Positions 1 to 7,544 of a DNA stretch of 64,000 bases are shown piece by piece. The notes beneath the pieces were generated by a model, which saw only the letters and a list, made by a program, of their open reading frames with translations, made no database searches and had not been told where the DNA came from. Source of the DNA: DATBGZ01 sp036557785. GTDB lineage: Bacteria > Actinomycetota > Actinomycetes > Mycobacteriales > Micromonosporaceae. Each line of letters starts with the position of its first letter. Within the stretch, counting starts at the first letter, position 1. A program made the translations under genes and the position numbers. The DNA lies in NCBI GenBank assembly GCA_036557785.1, contig DATBGZ010000045.1, positions 38,747 to 102,746 on the forward strand, in the 5' to 3' direction.

Positions 1-223
1 GGACGTACGTGCCACTGCCGGGCCGGGTGATCAGCGTGCCTTCGACGCGCAGTTGATCGATGGTCCGCTGCACCGTCTGCTTCGCCACGGAGTAGGCCTG
101 CGCCAGTGCGGGGATCGAGGGCAGCCGCTCACCGGGCGCCCACTCGCCGGCGAGGATGCGCTCACGCAACGCCGCCGCGATCTGCCGGTGCGGGTGCTCC
201 GGGGTACCTGGGTTGACGGTCAT
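1..223 (-). CDS. GntR-family transcriptional regulator (N-terminal part, runs off the left edge)
   Basis: Only the first 74 codons are present; the effector-binding domain lies outside the window. The visible part is a winged helix-turn-helix of the GntR type: the helix stretch RERILAGEWAPGERLPS, the recognition region ALAQAYSVAKQTVQR, and the wing ending in R-P-G-S-G-T-Y-V. Proteins of this family are usually dimeric, ligand-responsive repressors that bind near their own promoters. The ATG lies 7 nt behind a TAGGTT hexamer, so the mRNA is probably leaderless. Several CTAGG direct repeats in that promoter could be its own operator. The subfamily (YtrA, HutC, FadR and others) cannot be assigned from this fragment. 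The gene is divergent from the aminotransferase gene. Confidence 0.85.
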   Translation of the reverse strand, partial: MTVNPGTPEHPHRQIAAALRERILAGEWAPGERLPSIPALAQAYSVAKQTVQRTIDQLRVEGTLITRPGSGTYV

Positions 224-230
224 GACCTAT

Positions 231-254
231 AACCTAGCTTCCTAGGACGCCGTA
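231..254 (-). promoter_or_regulatory. Leaderless promoter and CTAGG-rich possible operator of the GntR gene
   Basis: On the minus strand, TAGGTT (231-236) sits 7 nt before the ATG. The motif CTAGG occurs twice close together (CCTAGGAAGCTAGG), overlapping and preceding the -10. This is a plausible autoregulatory site. No clear -35 was seen. Confidence 0.4.
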
Positions 255-273
255 CGGACGGCGACACACCACA

Positions 274-297
274 CCCGGGCGCCACACTGTGCCCGGG
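274..297. repeat. 7-bp inverted repeat in the divergent intergenic region
   Basis: CCCGGGC (274-280) and GCCCGGG (291-297) pair perfectly around a 10-nt loop, between the GntR gene and the divergent aminotransferase gene. It may be an operator or an mRNA hairpin upstream of the aminotransferase. There is no T-run, so a terminator is unlikely. Nothing else was recognised in 224-427. Confidence 0.35.
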
Positions 298-427
298 CAG
301 AACAGCAGCGAGGGGAGGGGTCCTTCCCGGCCCGGTCCAGCGGCAGGGCACCGCGAGGCGCTCGCTTCCCACCCCGTGGACCTGGGCCACAATCTCGAGC
401 GGGCACCGGGGGACAGAAGAATATGGT

Positions 428-1648
428 GTGCCGATGGAGGTCACCCAGTCGGCGAAGCTAGCCAACGTCTGCTACGACATCCGCGGTCCCGTGATGCGGG
501 AGGCGAAGCAGATGGAAGCCGATGGTCAGCGCATCCTCAAGCTCAACATCGGCAACCCGGCGCCCTTCGGCTTCGAGGCTCCTGAGGAGATGCTGCAGGA
601 CGTCATCCTCAACCTGCCGGTCGCGCACGGATACGGTGACTCCAAGGGGCTGCTCTCCGCCCGACGTGCCGTTGTCCAGCACTACCAGGACCGGGCCGTC
701 ACGGGCGTGGACATCGAGGACGTATGGCTCGGCAACGGCGTCTCAGAGCTGATCCAGCTCAGCCTGCAGGCTCTGCTCAACAACGGCGACCAGGTGCTCG
801 TCCCGTCGCCAGACTATCCACTATGGACCGCCTCGGTCACGCTCTGCGGCGGTACCGCCGTGCACTACCGCTGCGACGAGAGCGCCGACTGGCAGCCCGA
901 CCTCGATGACATTGCCGCGAAGATAAGCCGGACCACGCGGGCGATCGTGATCATCAACCCGAACAACCCCACCGGAGCCGTCTATCAACGCGACACGCTC
1001 GCCCAGATCGTGGAGCTGGCGCGACGGCACAACCTGATCGTGTTCTCCGACGAGATCTACGACAAGATTCTCTACGACGACGCCACGCACACGTGCACCG
1101 CGGCCCTCGCGCCGGACCTGCTCTGCCTCACCTTCAACGGCCTGAGCAAGGCGTACCGGGTCGCCGGCTTCCGTACGGGCTGGATGGTGCTCTCCGGCCC
1201 GAAGGAGCACGCCCGCAGCTACATCGAGGGTCTGGAGATCCTCGCGAACATGCGGCTGTGCCCCAACGTGCCGACCCAGCATGCCGTGCAGACGGCGCTC
1301 GGTGGCTACCAGAGCATCAACGACCTGGTGCTGCCCGGTGGTCGTCTCGCCGACCAGCGGGATACGGCCTGGCGCCTGCTCAACGCCATACCGGGCGTCT
1401 CCTGCGTCAAACCCCAGGGTGCGCTCTATGCCTTCCCCCGCCTGGATCCGCACGTCCACCCGATCATGGACGACGAGCGCTTCGTGCTGGATCTGCTTCG
1501 CGCGCAGAAGCTGCTCGTCGTGCAGGGTACGGGCTTCAACTGGCCGGCGCCGGACCACTTCCGGGTCGTCACGTTGCCTCGCGTGGCCGATCTCGAGGAG
1601 GCGATCGGCCGCATCGCGTCCTTCCTCGAGACCTACCGCCAGGACTGA
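428..1648 (+). CDS. alaA: PLP-dependent aminotransferase, AlaA type (glutamate-pyruvate aminotransferase)
   Basis: A 406-residue fold-type I aminotransferase that matches Escherichia coli AlaA from end to end. Shared blocks include KLNIGNPAPFGFEAPEEM near residue 40, the substrate and PLP segments IINPNNPTGAVY and FSDEIYDKILYDD, and the lysine-bearing NGLSKAYRVAGFRTGW that forms the Schiff base near residue 240. AlaA makes alanine from pyruvate and glutamate in the cytoplasm. Translation may start at the GTG at 428 or at the ATG two codons later; AG-rich sequence (408-420) lies just upstream. The gene stands alone, with a small membrane-protein gene downstream. Confidence 0.88.
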   Translation: MPMEVTQSAKLANVCYDIRGPVMREAKQMEADGQRILKLNIGNPAPFGFEAPEEMLQDVILNLPVAHGYGDSKGLLSARRAVVQHYQDRAVTGVDIEDVWLGNGVSELIQLSLQALLNNGDQVLVPSPDYPLWTASVTLCGGTAVHYRCDESADWQPDLDDIAAKISRTTRAIVIINPNNPTGAVYQRDTLAQIVELARRHNLIVFSDEIYDKILYDDATHTCTAALAPDLLCLTFNGLSKAYRVAGFRTGWMVLSGPKEHARSYIEGLEILANMRLCPNVPTQHAVQTALGGYQSINDLVLPGGRLADQRDTAWRLLNAIPGVSCVKPQGALYAFPRLDPHVHPIMDDERFVLDLLRAQKLLVVQGTGFNWPAPDHFRVVTLPRVADLEEAIGRIASFLETYRQD

Positions 1649-1689
1649 CCCGCATTCCGGGAGTGACCGTGCCGGGGTTGTCCAACGGG

Positions 1690-1695
1690 TACGGT
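1690..1695 (+). promoter_or_regulatory. -10 element of a leaderless promoter
   Basis: TACGGT lies 7 nt before the ATG at 1703, so transcription is likely to begin at the start codon. Confidence 0.4.
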
Positions 1696-1702
1696 CCGGA
1701 CC

Positions 1703-1831
1703 ATGCGCATCGGTGACGTCGAGGTCCGCCCGCTCGGCGGCGGACCAGGGTGCCTACTGATGGTTGTCGGCTCGATCCTCGCCTCGGTGATCCTGACCGT
1801 GCTGCTCAATCTGTTCCTTCGACTGTTCTGA
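1703..1831 (+). CDS. Small single-pass membrane protein, 42 residues
   Basis: A 42-codon ORF with a short polar head (MRIGDVEVRPLGGGPGC) and one hydrophobic helix (about residues 18-41). The head is rich in glycine just before the membrane segment. Short actinobacterial proteins of this design, with an R-P-L-G-G-G motif before one helix, are familiar to me, but no function is known. A TACGGT hexamer 7 nt upstream fits leaderless expression and supports the gene. It follows alaA by 54 nt on the same strand. Confidence 0.6.
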   Translation: MRIGDVEVRPLGGGPGCLLMVVGSILASVILTVLLNLFLRLF

Positions 1832-1987
1832 TCCGCTATGGCGAGGGATCGTGCGGCAACGTAGGCCGCGCTGCTATAGTCGCCGCCCGCGGTGTCTTCC
1901 CGCCCGCCGTGCCTTGCTGCACCTGGGCAGGAGCCATTGGGACTGTTCCGCGATGGCCAGCACTGTCTCCAGCAGGCAGACCGGGTA

Positions 1988-2016
1988 TTGACATGCTGGG
2001 GGCTCGATTGGACCAT
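1988..2016 (+). promoter_or_regulatory. Possible sigma-A-type promoter for the L7/L12-like membrane protein gene
   Basis: A perfect TTGACA (1988-1993) is followed after 17 nt by GACCAT (2011-2016), a weak -10. Transcription would begin about 55 nt before the ATG at 2076. The rest of 1832-2075 holds nothing recognisable. Confidence 0.3.
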
Positions 2017-2075
2017 CGATGGCGTCGCGCCGCGCCGTCAACCCCCTTCTCGCTGGGACCAGAGTCGTGATCAAC

Positions 2076-2714
2076 ATGGCTAGTACCAAGGGCATGACGG
2101 CGAGAGTGCGGCGGCGGTACCGCATGGGCTGGCGGGAAGACGTCGTAGCGAACGCGTACCGGCCGTGGTCGTCCTTCTGGACCCTCAACCTCGTGCTTGG
2201 CGGGCTCATCGCCGCGGGCTTCTTCATCGTGACCCGTGCCAACGCGTTGACGGCGGGCGATGCGCTGGGTGAGTGCGTGGTCGTCGCCGGCATGTGGACG
2301 GTCGGCAAACTCCTGGAGCGTCTCATATCGCAGGCACTCGTTAGGCGGCCCGCACCACCGGAGCGAAAGCGACTCTGGGCAACGATCCAGGTCCGCACAG
2401 GCGCCTTTCAGGTCGTGCTGGAGTCCGCGTACCTGACCGCTGAAGTGCTCGTCCTCAGCGAGTCCCTCGGAATCTCCCGGCACGAGGCGTACCAGCGGTG
2501 CCGCGAGATGCCGGCTGTCCTCGTCTCCGGCGTGGCGAGCGAGGACGCGTACGAGCTCGTACGACGTCTTGAAGCTGTCCATCGAAAGTGGAACCAGAGC
2601 CTCAAAGCGGCTGTCACCAGCACAGCCGGCACCACAGGACCGTCGGGAGCAACCCTGGGCGCGGGGCTTGGAGCGTACGAGCGGGTCGACGATCACACAT
2701 TGAGGCGACGATAA
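2076..2714 (+). CDS. Membrane protein with a C-terminal L7/L12-like domain
   Basis: I favour the ATG at 2076 (212 residues); the frame is open back to 2019. A basic N terminus is followed by one or two hydrophobic segments (about residues 30-75, containing LGGLIAAGFFIV and GECVVVAGMWTVGKL). Residues about 120-175 read LGISRHEAYQRCREMPAVL, then a V-S-G-V-A-S-E-D-A-Y-E-L-V-R-R-L-E-A-V run. That pattern (helix, basic-acidic loop, GVxxxDAxxLxxxLE) resembles the C-terminal domain of ribosomal protein L7/L12. It is not the ribosomal protein itself; similar domains occur fused to membrane segments in bacteria. No function is known. Its stop codon abuts the start of the next short ORF, which suggests coupled translation. 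Confidence 0.6.
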   Translation: MASTKGMTARVRRRYRMGWREDVVANAYRPWSSFWTLNLVLGGLIAAGFFIVTRANALTAGDALGECVVVAGMWTVGKLLERLISQALVRRPAPPERKRLWATIQVRTGAFQVVLESAYLTAEVLVLSESLGISRHEAYQRCREMPAVLVSGVASEDAYELVRRLEAVHRKWNQSLKAAVTSTAGTTGPSGATLGAGLGAYERVDDHTLRRR

Positions 2715-2980
2715 GTGTCTGACATTCTCTCGTACCTGGCCCAGCATTGCTCATTCCTGTGGACCAAGGGTTTCCGCAGAGTCGACTCCGGGGTCTCGAC
2801 AGGTTCGGTGAGCGCCTCAGGTCGGCGGTCCTTGACGGAGACTACGCACGTTACCTTGCCGAGAAGACCGGCTATCCGGTGGCGCGATTCGCAGATGCCG
2901 GCGGTGCTCGCGTAGGTTCCTGGGGCGAGCTGCACTCGGCGTACGGTCAGCGGGTCGGGCCACCACGACGGCGCAGGTAG
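2715..2980 (+). pseudogene. Probable frameshifted small gene downstream of the L7/L12-like protein
   Basis: A GTG directly after the preceding TAA opens a 66-codon frame starting MSDILSYLAQHCSFLWTKGF followed by RRVDSG. Coding character in this frame fades near 2795, where rare AGA codons appear. The next frame then looks coding up to 2980 (FGERLRSAVLDGDYARYLAE onward) with strongly GC-biased third positions. Joined, the two halves would give a protein of about 88 residues whose tail overlaps the 3' end of the PAC2 gene by 34 nt. The first half resembles small actinobacterial proteins with an FLxxxGFRxVDSxVS motif. It could be a real frameshift, a sequencing error, or simply two unrelated short frames. 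Confidence 0.4.
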
Positions 2981-3792
2981 CGCTCGATCTGTTGCGCGAT
3001 CTCGTCACCGGAGCGCGGGGTCAGGTCCTCACCGGCCCGTTCCTCAAGCTCCCGTACGTACTCGGCGAGTTCGGCGTCCTGCTCCGCCGCGGTCCGCAGC
3101 CGGGCCTCCCACTGGGCCGACTCCTCGGGCAGGTCGGCCATCGGGACCTGCAGGTCCAGCAACTCCTCGATGCGATGCAACAACGCCAGCGTCGCCTTCG
3201 GGCAGGGTGGGTTGTTCGCGTAGTGCGGCACGTGCACCCAGAAGGTGACCGTCTCGAGCTCGGCCGTCTGGCACGCGTCGTGCAGCACGCCGACGATGCC
3301 GGTCGGGCCCTCGTAGCGGGTCACCGTCAACCCGAACCGCTCGATGTCGCGCCGGTCGACCGCGCTGCCGCTGATCGGCAGGGGCCGGGCATAGGGCACG
3401 TCCGCGAGCAACGAGCCGAGCAGGACGACCTTGCTGACCTCGAGGCTGTGGCACAGTTCCAGCACCTCGGCGCAGAAGGAGCGCCATCGTGTGCTCGGCT
3501 CGATGCCCCGGATGAGCACGACGTCATGGTCGGCGCCGGGCGGGCTCGCGGCGGTGAACCGGGTCGTGGGCCAGGTGATGCGCCGGCCGTTGTCGGTGTG
3601 GCTGACCGTGGGGCGGTTGACCTGGAAGTCGTAGTAGTCCTCGGGGTCCAGCTCGGCTACGGACCGCGCGGACCACACCTGCTGCAGGTGCTCGATCGCG
3701 GCGGTCGAGGCGTCGGCGGCGTCGTTCCATCCCTCGAACGCCGCGATGGCCACGGGGCTGCGCAGCACCGGCAGGCCGTCGAACACGCTCAT
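2947..3792 (-). CDS. PAC2-family protein (proteasome assembly chaperone 2 fold)
   Basis: 281 residues from the ATG at 3792; the open frame continues upstream but loses family similarity. The start MSVFDGLPVLRSPVAIAAFE leading into GWNDAADAS is the hallmark of actinobacterial PAC2 proteins. Later parts include VLIRGIEPSTRWRSF, VVLLGSLLADVPYARP and the end motif DEIAQQIERYLRRRGG. Eukaryotic PAC2 helps assemble 20S proteasomes. The bacterial relatives occur widely in actinobacteria, but their role is unproven. This gene is not next to the proteasome locus, which is 40 kb away. It is divergent from metH with an 81-nt gap. Confidence 0.85.
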   Translation of the reverse strand: MSVFDGLPVLRSPVAIAAFEGWNDAADASTAAIEHLQQVWSARSVAELDPEDYYDFQVNRPTVSHTDNGRRITWPTTRFTAASPPGADHDVVLIRGIEPSTRWRSFCAEVLELCHSLEVSKVVLLGSLLADVPYARPLPISGSAVDRRDIERFGLTVTRYEGPTGIVGVLHDACQTAELETVTFWVHVPHYANNPPCPKATLALLHRIEELLDLQVPMADLPEESAQWEARLRTAAEQDAELAEYVRELEERAGEDLTPRSGDEIAQQIERYLRRRGGPTR

Positions 3793-3860
3793 GAGGGCCA
3801 GCGTAGCCGGGTGCCGGCATTGCGACCCGTTACCCGCGCGCCGCCCCCTGGGCGGGCGGT

Positions 3861-3866
3861 TAGCCT
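3861..3866 (+). promoter_or_regulatory. -10 element of the metH leaderless promoter
   Basis: TAGCCT lies 7 nt before the GTG start at 3874. The 81-nt gap to the divergent PAC2 gene is too short for a cobalamin riboswitch, and none was seen. Confidence 0.45.
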
Positions 3867-3873
3867 GTACTGC

Positions 3874-6800
3874 GTGACGAATGCGTTCCTTGACCTCATC
3901 CGGGACCGGGTTCTCGTGGCGGACGGGGCGATGGGGACGATGTTGCACGCCGCCAACCCGACGGTGGACGACTACCAGGGGCACGAGGGCTGCGTCGAGA
4001 TCCTGAACCTGACGCTGCCGGATGTGGTCCGCGGGATCCACGACGCCTATCTGGCGGCCGGTGCGGACTGTGTCGAGACGAACTCGTTCAACGCGAACCT
4101 GACCTCATTGGGTGAGTACGGGTTGTCAGACCGCGTCTTCGAGCTGTCCCAGGCCGCGGCGCGGCTGGCCCGGGAGGTCGCTGACGGGTACACGACAGCC
4201 GACCGGCCACGCTTCGTGATCGGGTCGATGGGTCCGGGGACGAAGCTGCCGACGCTGGGGCATGTGCGCTACGCGGCGCTGCGCGAGGGGTACCGGCAGA
4301 ATGCGGCCGGGCTGCTCGCCGGCGGTGCCGATGCCCTGATCGTGGAGACGTGCCAGGATCTGCTGCAGACCAAGGCGGCGATCATCGGTGCCCGCCGGGC
4401 GATTGCCGAGGCCGGGCGCGAGGTCGCGTTGATCGCCCATGTGACCGTCGAGACGACCGGCACGATGCTGCTGGGCTCGGAGATCGGGGCGGCGCTGACC
4501 GCGCTCGAGCCGCTGGGCATCGACCTGATCGGCATGAACTGCGCGACCGGGCCGGCGGAGATGTCTGAGCACCTGCGCTACCTGTCCCAGCACGCCCGCG
4601 TACCGCTGTCGGTGATGCCGAACGCCGGCTTGCCGGAACTCACCTCGGCGGGGGCCCGGTTCCCGCTCAAGCCCGAAGAGTTGGGCGAGGCGATGCGGCG
4701 GTTCGTGGGGGAGTACGGCGCCCGCCTGGTCGGTGGTTGTTGCGGCACCACGCCGGAGCACATCAGACACGTGCGCGCCGCGGTCGACCAGACCGCGACG
4801 CCCGTACGGGTGTCCGAAAGCATCGCCGTCGCGAGCAACCACGGCGACAAGCCAGGAGCGGACCGGACGGGTCCGGTCCTGACGGTGGTCCCGGAGCCGG
4901 GCGTCTCCTCGATCTATCATCACGTGCCGTTCGCCCAGGACGCGAGCGTGCTCATGGTCGGGGAGCGGACCAACGCCAACGGCTCGAAGGCGTTCCGCGA
5001 CGCGATGCTCGCCGGGGACTTCCAGCGCTGTGTGGAGATCGCGCGCGACCAGGCTCGGGACGGGTCGCACCTGCTCGACCTCTGCGTCGACTACGTGGGC
5101 CGGGACGGCGCCGCCGACATGCGGGAGATCGCCGGCCGGTTCGCCACCGCCTCCACCCTGCCGATCATGCTGGACTCGACCGAGCCCGCGGTGATCGAGG
5201 CGGGGCTGGAGATGCTCGGCGGGCGGTGCATCGTCAACTCCGTCAACTTCGAGGACGGTGACGGTCCGAGCTCACGGTACGCGCGAGTGATGCCGGTGGT
5301 GGCCGAGCACGGCGCCTCGGTGGTGGCGTTGACGATCGACGAGCAGGGCCAGGCTCGTACGGCGGAGTGGAAGGTCCAGGTGGCCGGCCGGCTCATCGAC
5401 GACCTGACCGGCCGATGGGGACTGTCCCTTTCGGACATTCTCGTGGACTGCCTGACGTTCCCGATCTCGACCGGGCAGGAGGAGACCCGGCGCGACGCGC
5501 TGGAGACCATCGCCGCGATCCGTGAGCTGTCCCAGCGCTACCCGGGGGTGAACTTCACCCTGGGCATCTCGAATGTCTCCTTTGGACTGAACCCGGCGGC
5601 GCGGCAGGTGCTCAACTCGGTGTTCCTGCACGAGTGCCAGCAGGCCGGGCTCACCTCGGCGATCGTGCACGCGAGCAAGATCCTGCCGATGGCCAAGATC
5701 CCTGCAGAACAGCGGGAAGTCGCCCTGGACCTGGTCTACGACCGGCGTCGCGAGGGGTACGACCCGCTGGCGAGGTTCATCGAGCTCTTCGAGGGCGTCA
5801 ACGCGGCGTCGGAGCGGGCCTCCCGGGCCCAGGAACTGGCCGCGCTTCCCCTCGAGGAGCGGCTGCGCCGGCGCATCATCGACGGCGAGCGCAACGGCCT
5901 GGAGGCGGACCTCGACACGGCCCTGGCCGACCGGCCAGCACTGGAGATCATCAACGACACCCTGCTCGCGGGCATGAAGACGGTGGGGGAGCTGTTCGGC
6001 TCGGGACAGATGCAACTGCCGTTCGTGCTGCAGTCCGCCGAGGTGATGAAAGCGGCGGTCTCCTACCTGGAGCCGCACATGGAGAAGAGCGAGGACGGCG
6101 GCAAGGGACGCATCGTGCTCGCCACCGTCAAGGGCGATGTCCACGACATCGGCAAGAACCTGGTCGACATCATCCTGTCCAACAACGGCTACGAGGTCGT
6201 CAACATCGGCATCAAGCAGCCGATCTCGGCGATCCTCGAGGCCGCCGAGTCGCACAAGGTTGACGCGATCGGGATGTCCGGCCTGCTGGTCAAGTCCACC
6301 GTCGTGATGAAAGAGAACCTGCAGGAGATCGACTCTCGGGGTCTCGCCCCGCGGTGGCCGGTGCTGCTCGGCGGAGCGGCATTGACCCGCGCGTATGTCG
6401 AGGACGACCTGCGTGCGCTGTACTCCGGTGACGTGCACTATGCCCGTGATGCCTTCGAGGGACTGTCCCTGATGGACAGTGTGATGGCCGTCAAGCGTGG
6501 TGAGGCGCCCGTGGCCGACGCCGCCCGGGAAGCCGCGCTGGCCGCCCGCCGCGAGCGCAGGGCCCGGCACAAGGAGCTGGCCGCGGCGGCCCTGCCCGGC
6601 CTGGACGACGAGTCCGTACGGTCGGATGTCGCCGAGGATGTGGACGTGCCGGCGGCACCGTTCTTCGGCACCCGGGTCATCAAGGGCATCGCGCTGGCCG
6701 ACTACGTGGCCATGGTCGACGAACGCGCTCTCTTCCTCGGCCAGTGGGGACTGCGCGGCTCCCGCGGCGGCGACGGGCCCACCCACGAGGAGCTGGTCGA

Positions 6801-7461
6801 TACCCAGGGCCGCCCTCGGCTGCGCTACTGGCTGGACCGGCTCATCGCCGACCAGGTGCTCGAGGCCGCAGTCGTCTACGGCTACTTCCCCTGCTACTCG
6901 CAGGGCAACACGCTGGTCGTCCTCGACGAGAACGGCACCGCCGAGCGGGCACGGTTCCCCTTCCCGCGCCAGCGCGCGGAACGACGGCTGTGCATCGCCG
7001 ACTTCTTCCGGCACGAGTCGTCCGGCTCGCTCGACGTCATCGGCATGCAACTGGTCACCATCGGCCGGCCCGTCTCCGAGTACGCCGAGAAGCTGCGCGT
7101 CGCGCACCAGTACCGCGACTACTTCGAGGTCCACGGCCTGTCGGTCCAGCTCGCCGAGGCACTGGCAGAGCACTGGCACCGACGGGTGCGCTCGGAGTTG
7201 ACCCTGCCCTCCGGCGAGGCGCTGCTCTCGTTCGACCCACCATCACTGGCTGGCATCCTCGCCACCGACTACCGCGGCTGCCGCTACTCCTTCGGCTACG
7301 CCGCCTGCCCCGACCTCGAGGACCGCGCGAAGATCGCCGCACTGCTCGACCCGTCCCGCATCGGCGTGGAACTCTCGGAGGAATTCCAGCTCGACCCCGA
7401 ACAATCCACCGACGCCATCATCGTCCACCATCCCGAGGCGTCGTACTTCAACGCCAAGTGA
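3874..7461 (+). CDS. metH: Cobalamin-dependent methionine synthase
   Basis: 1195 residues from the GTG at 3874, a normal MetH length. Domain order: homocysteine-binding barrel (residues 1 to about 310) with zinc cysteines in GMNCATG (about 223) and GGCCGT (about 289-290); pterin-binding barrel beginning at VGERTNANGSKAF (about 361); cobalamin cap and Rossmann domain with the axial histidine in KGDVHDIGKNLV (about 757); and the C-terminal AdoMet-binding activation domain, in which the usual RPAPGYP loop reads YRGCRYSFGYAACPD. The enzyme moves the methyl group of 5-methyltetrahydrofolate through cobalamin to homocysteine. The open frame extends 294 codons further upstream, but that part is antisense to the PAC2 gene and unrelated to MetH. 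Confidence 0.97.
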   Translation: MTNAFLDLIRDRVLVADGAMGTMLHAANPTVDDYQGHEGCVEILNLTLPDVVRGIHDAYLAAGADCVETNSFNANLTSLGEYGLSDRVFELSQAAARLAREVADGYTTADRPRFVIGSMGPGTKLPTLGHVRYAALREGYRQNAAGLLAGGADALIVETCQDLLQTKAAIIGARRAIAEAGREVALIAHVTVETTGTMLLGSEIGAALTALEPLGIDLIGMNCATGPAEMSEHLRYLSQHARVPLSVMPNAGLPELTSAGARFPLKPEELGEAMRRFVGEYGARLVGGCCGTTPEHIRHVRAAVDQTATPVRVSESIAVASNHGDKPGADRTGPVLTVVPEPGVSSIYHHVPFAQDASVLMVGERTNANGSKAFRDAMLAGDFQRCVEIARDQARDGSHLLDLCVDYVGRDGAADMREIAGRFATASTLPIMLDSTEPAVIEAGLEMLGGRCIVNSVNFEDGDGPSSRYARVMPVVAEHGASVVALTIDEQGQARTAEWKVQVAGRLIDDLTGRWGLSLSDILVDCLTFPISTGQEETRRDALETIAAIRELSQRYPGVNFTLGISNVSFGLNPAARQVLNSVFLHECQQAGLTSAIVHASKILPMAKIPAEQREVALDLVYDRRREGYDPLARFIELFEGVNAASERASRAQELAALPLEERLRRRIIDGERNGLEADLDTALADRPALEIINDTLLAGMKTVGELFGSGQMQLPFVLQSAEVMKAAVSYLEPHMEKSEDGGKGRIVLATVKGDVHDIGKNLVDIILSNNGYEVVNIGIKQPISAILEAAESHKVDAIGMSGLLVKSTVVMKENLQEIDSRGLAPRWPVLLGGAALTRAYVEDDLRALYSGDVHYARDAFEGLSLMDSVMAVKRGEAPVADAAREAALAARRERRARHKELAAAALPGLDDESVRSDVAEDVDVPAAPFFGTRVIKGIALADYVAMVDERALFLGQWGLRGSRGGDGPTHEELVDTQGRPRLRYWLDRLIADQVLEAAVVYGYFPCYSQGNTLVVLDENGTAERARFPFPRQRAERRLCIADFFRHESSGSLDVIGMQLVTIGRPVSEYAEKLRVAHQYRDYFEVHGLSVQLAEALAEHWHRRVRSELTLPSGEALLSFDPPSLAGILATDYRGCRYSFGYAACPDLEDRAKIAALLDPSRIGVELSEEFQLDPEQSTDAIIVHHPEASYFNAK

Positions 7462-7520
7462 CCATTCGAGGCACTCGTACGCCTCTCACCTGCGCGATCC
7501 GCCTGCCTCGTACGGTCGCT

Positions 7521-7544
7521 GACGCCGATGTCAGAATCGGCGTC
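7521..7544. promoter_or_regulatory. Perfect 9-bp inverted repeat touching the LAL regulator start codon
   Basis: GACGCCGAT (7521-7529) and ATCGGCGTC (7536-7544) are exact reverse complements around a 6-nt spacer (GTCAGA). The right arm ends at the base before the ATG at 7545. It could be an operator bound by a dimeric regulator, or an mRNA hairpin that masks translation initiation. Confidence 0.5.

Noticed and set aside
2992..3873. Long open frame in front of metH that could extend the protein by 294 residues
   Set aside because: It is antisense to the PAC2 gene, has no MetH similarity, and the GTG at 3874 starts exactly where MetH proteins begin and has a fitting -10 element.
3793..3873. 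Possible cobalamin riboswitch before metH
   Set aside because: Only 81 nt separate the divergent genes, no B12-box-like sequence is visible, and the promoter layout predicts a leaderless mRNA.
5272..7179. 635-codon minus-strand frame inside metH
   Set aside because: Antisense shadow of a well-supported gene; no start signal or recognisable domain.
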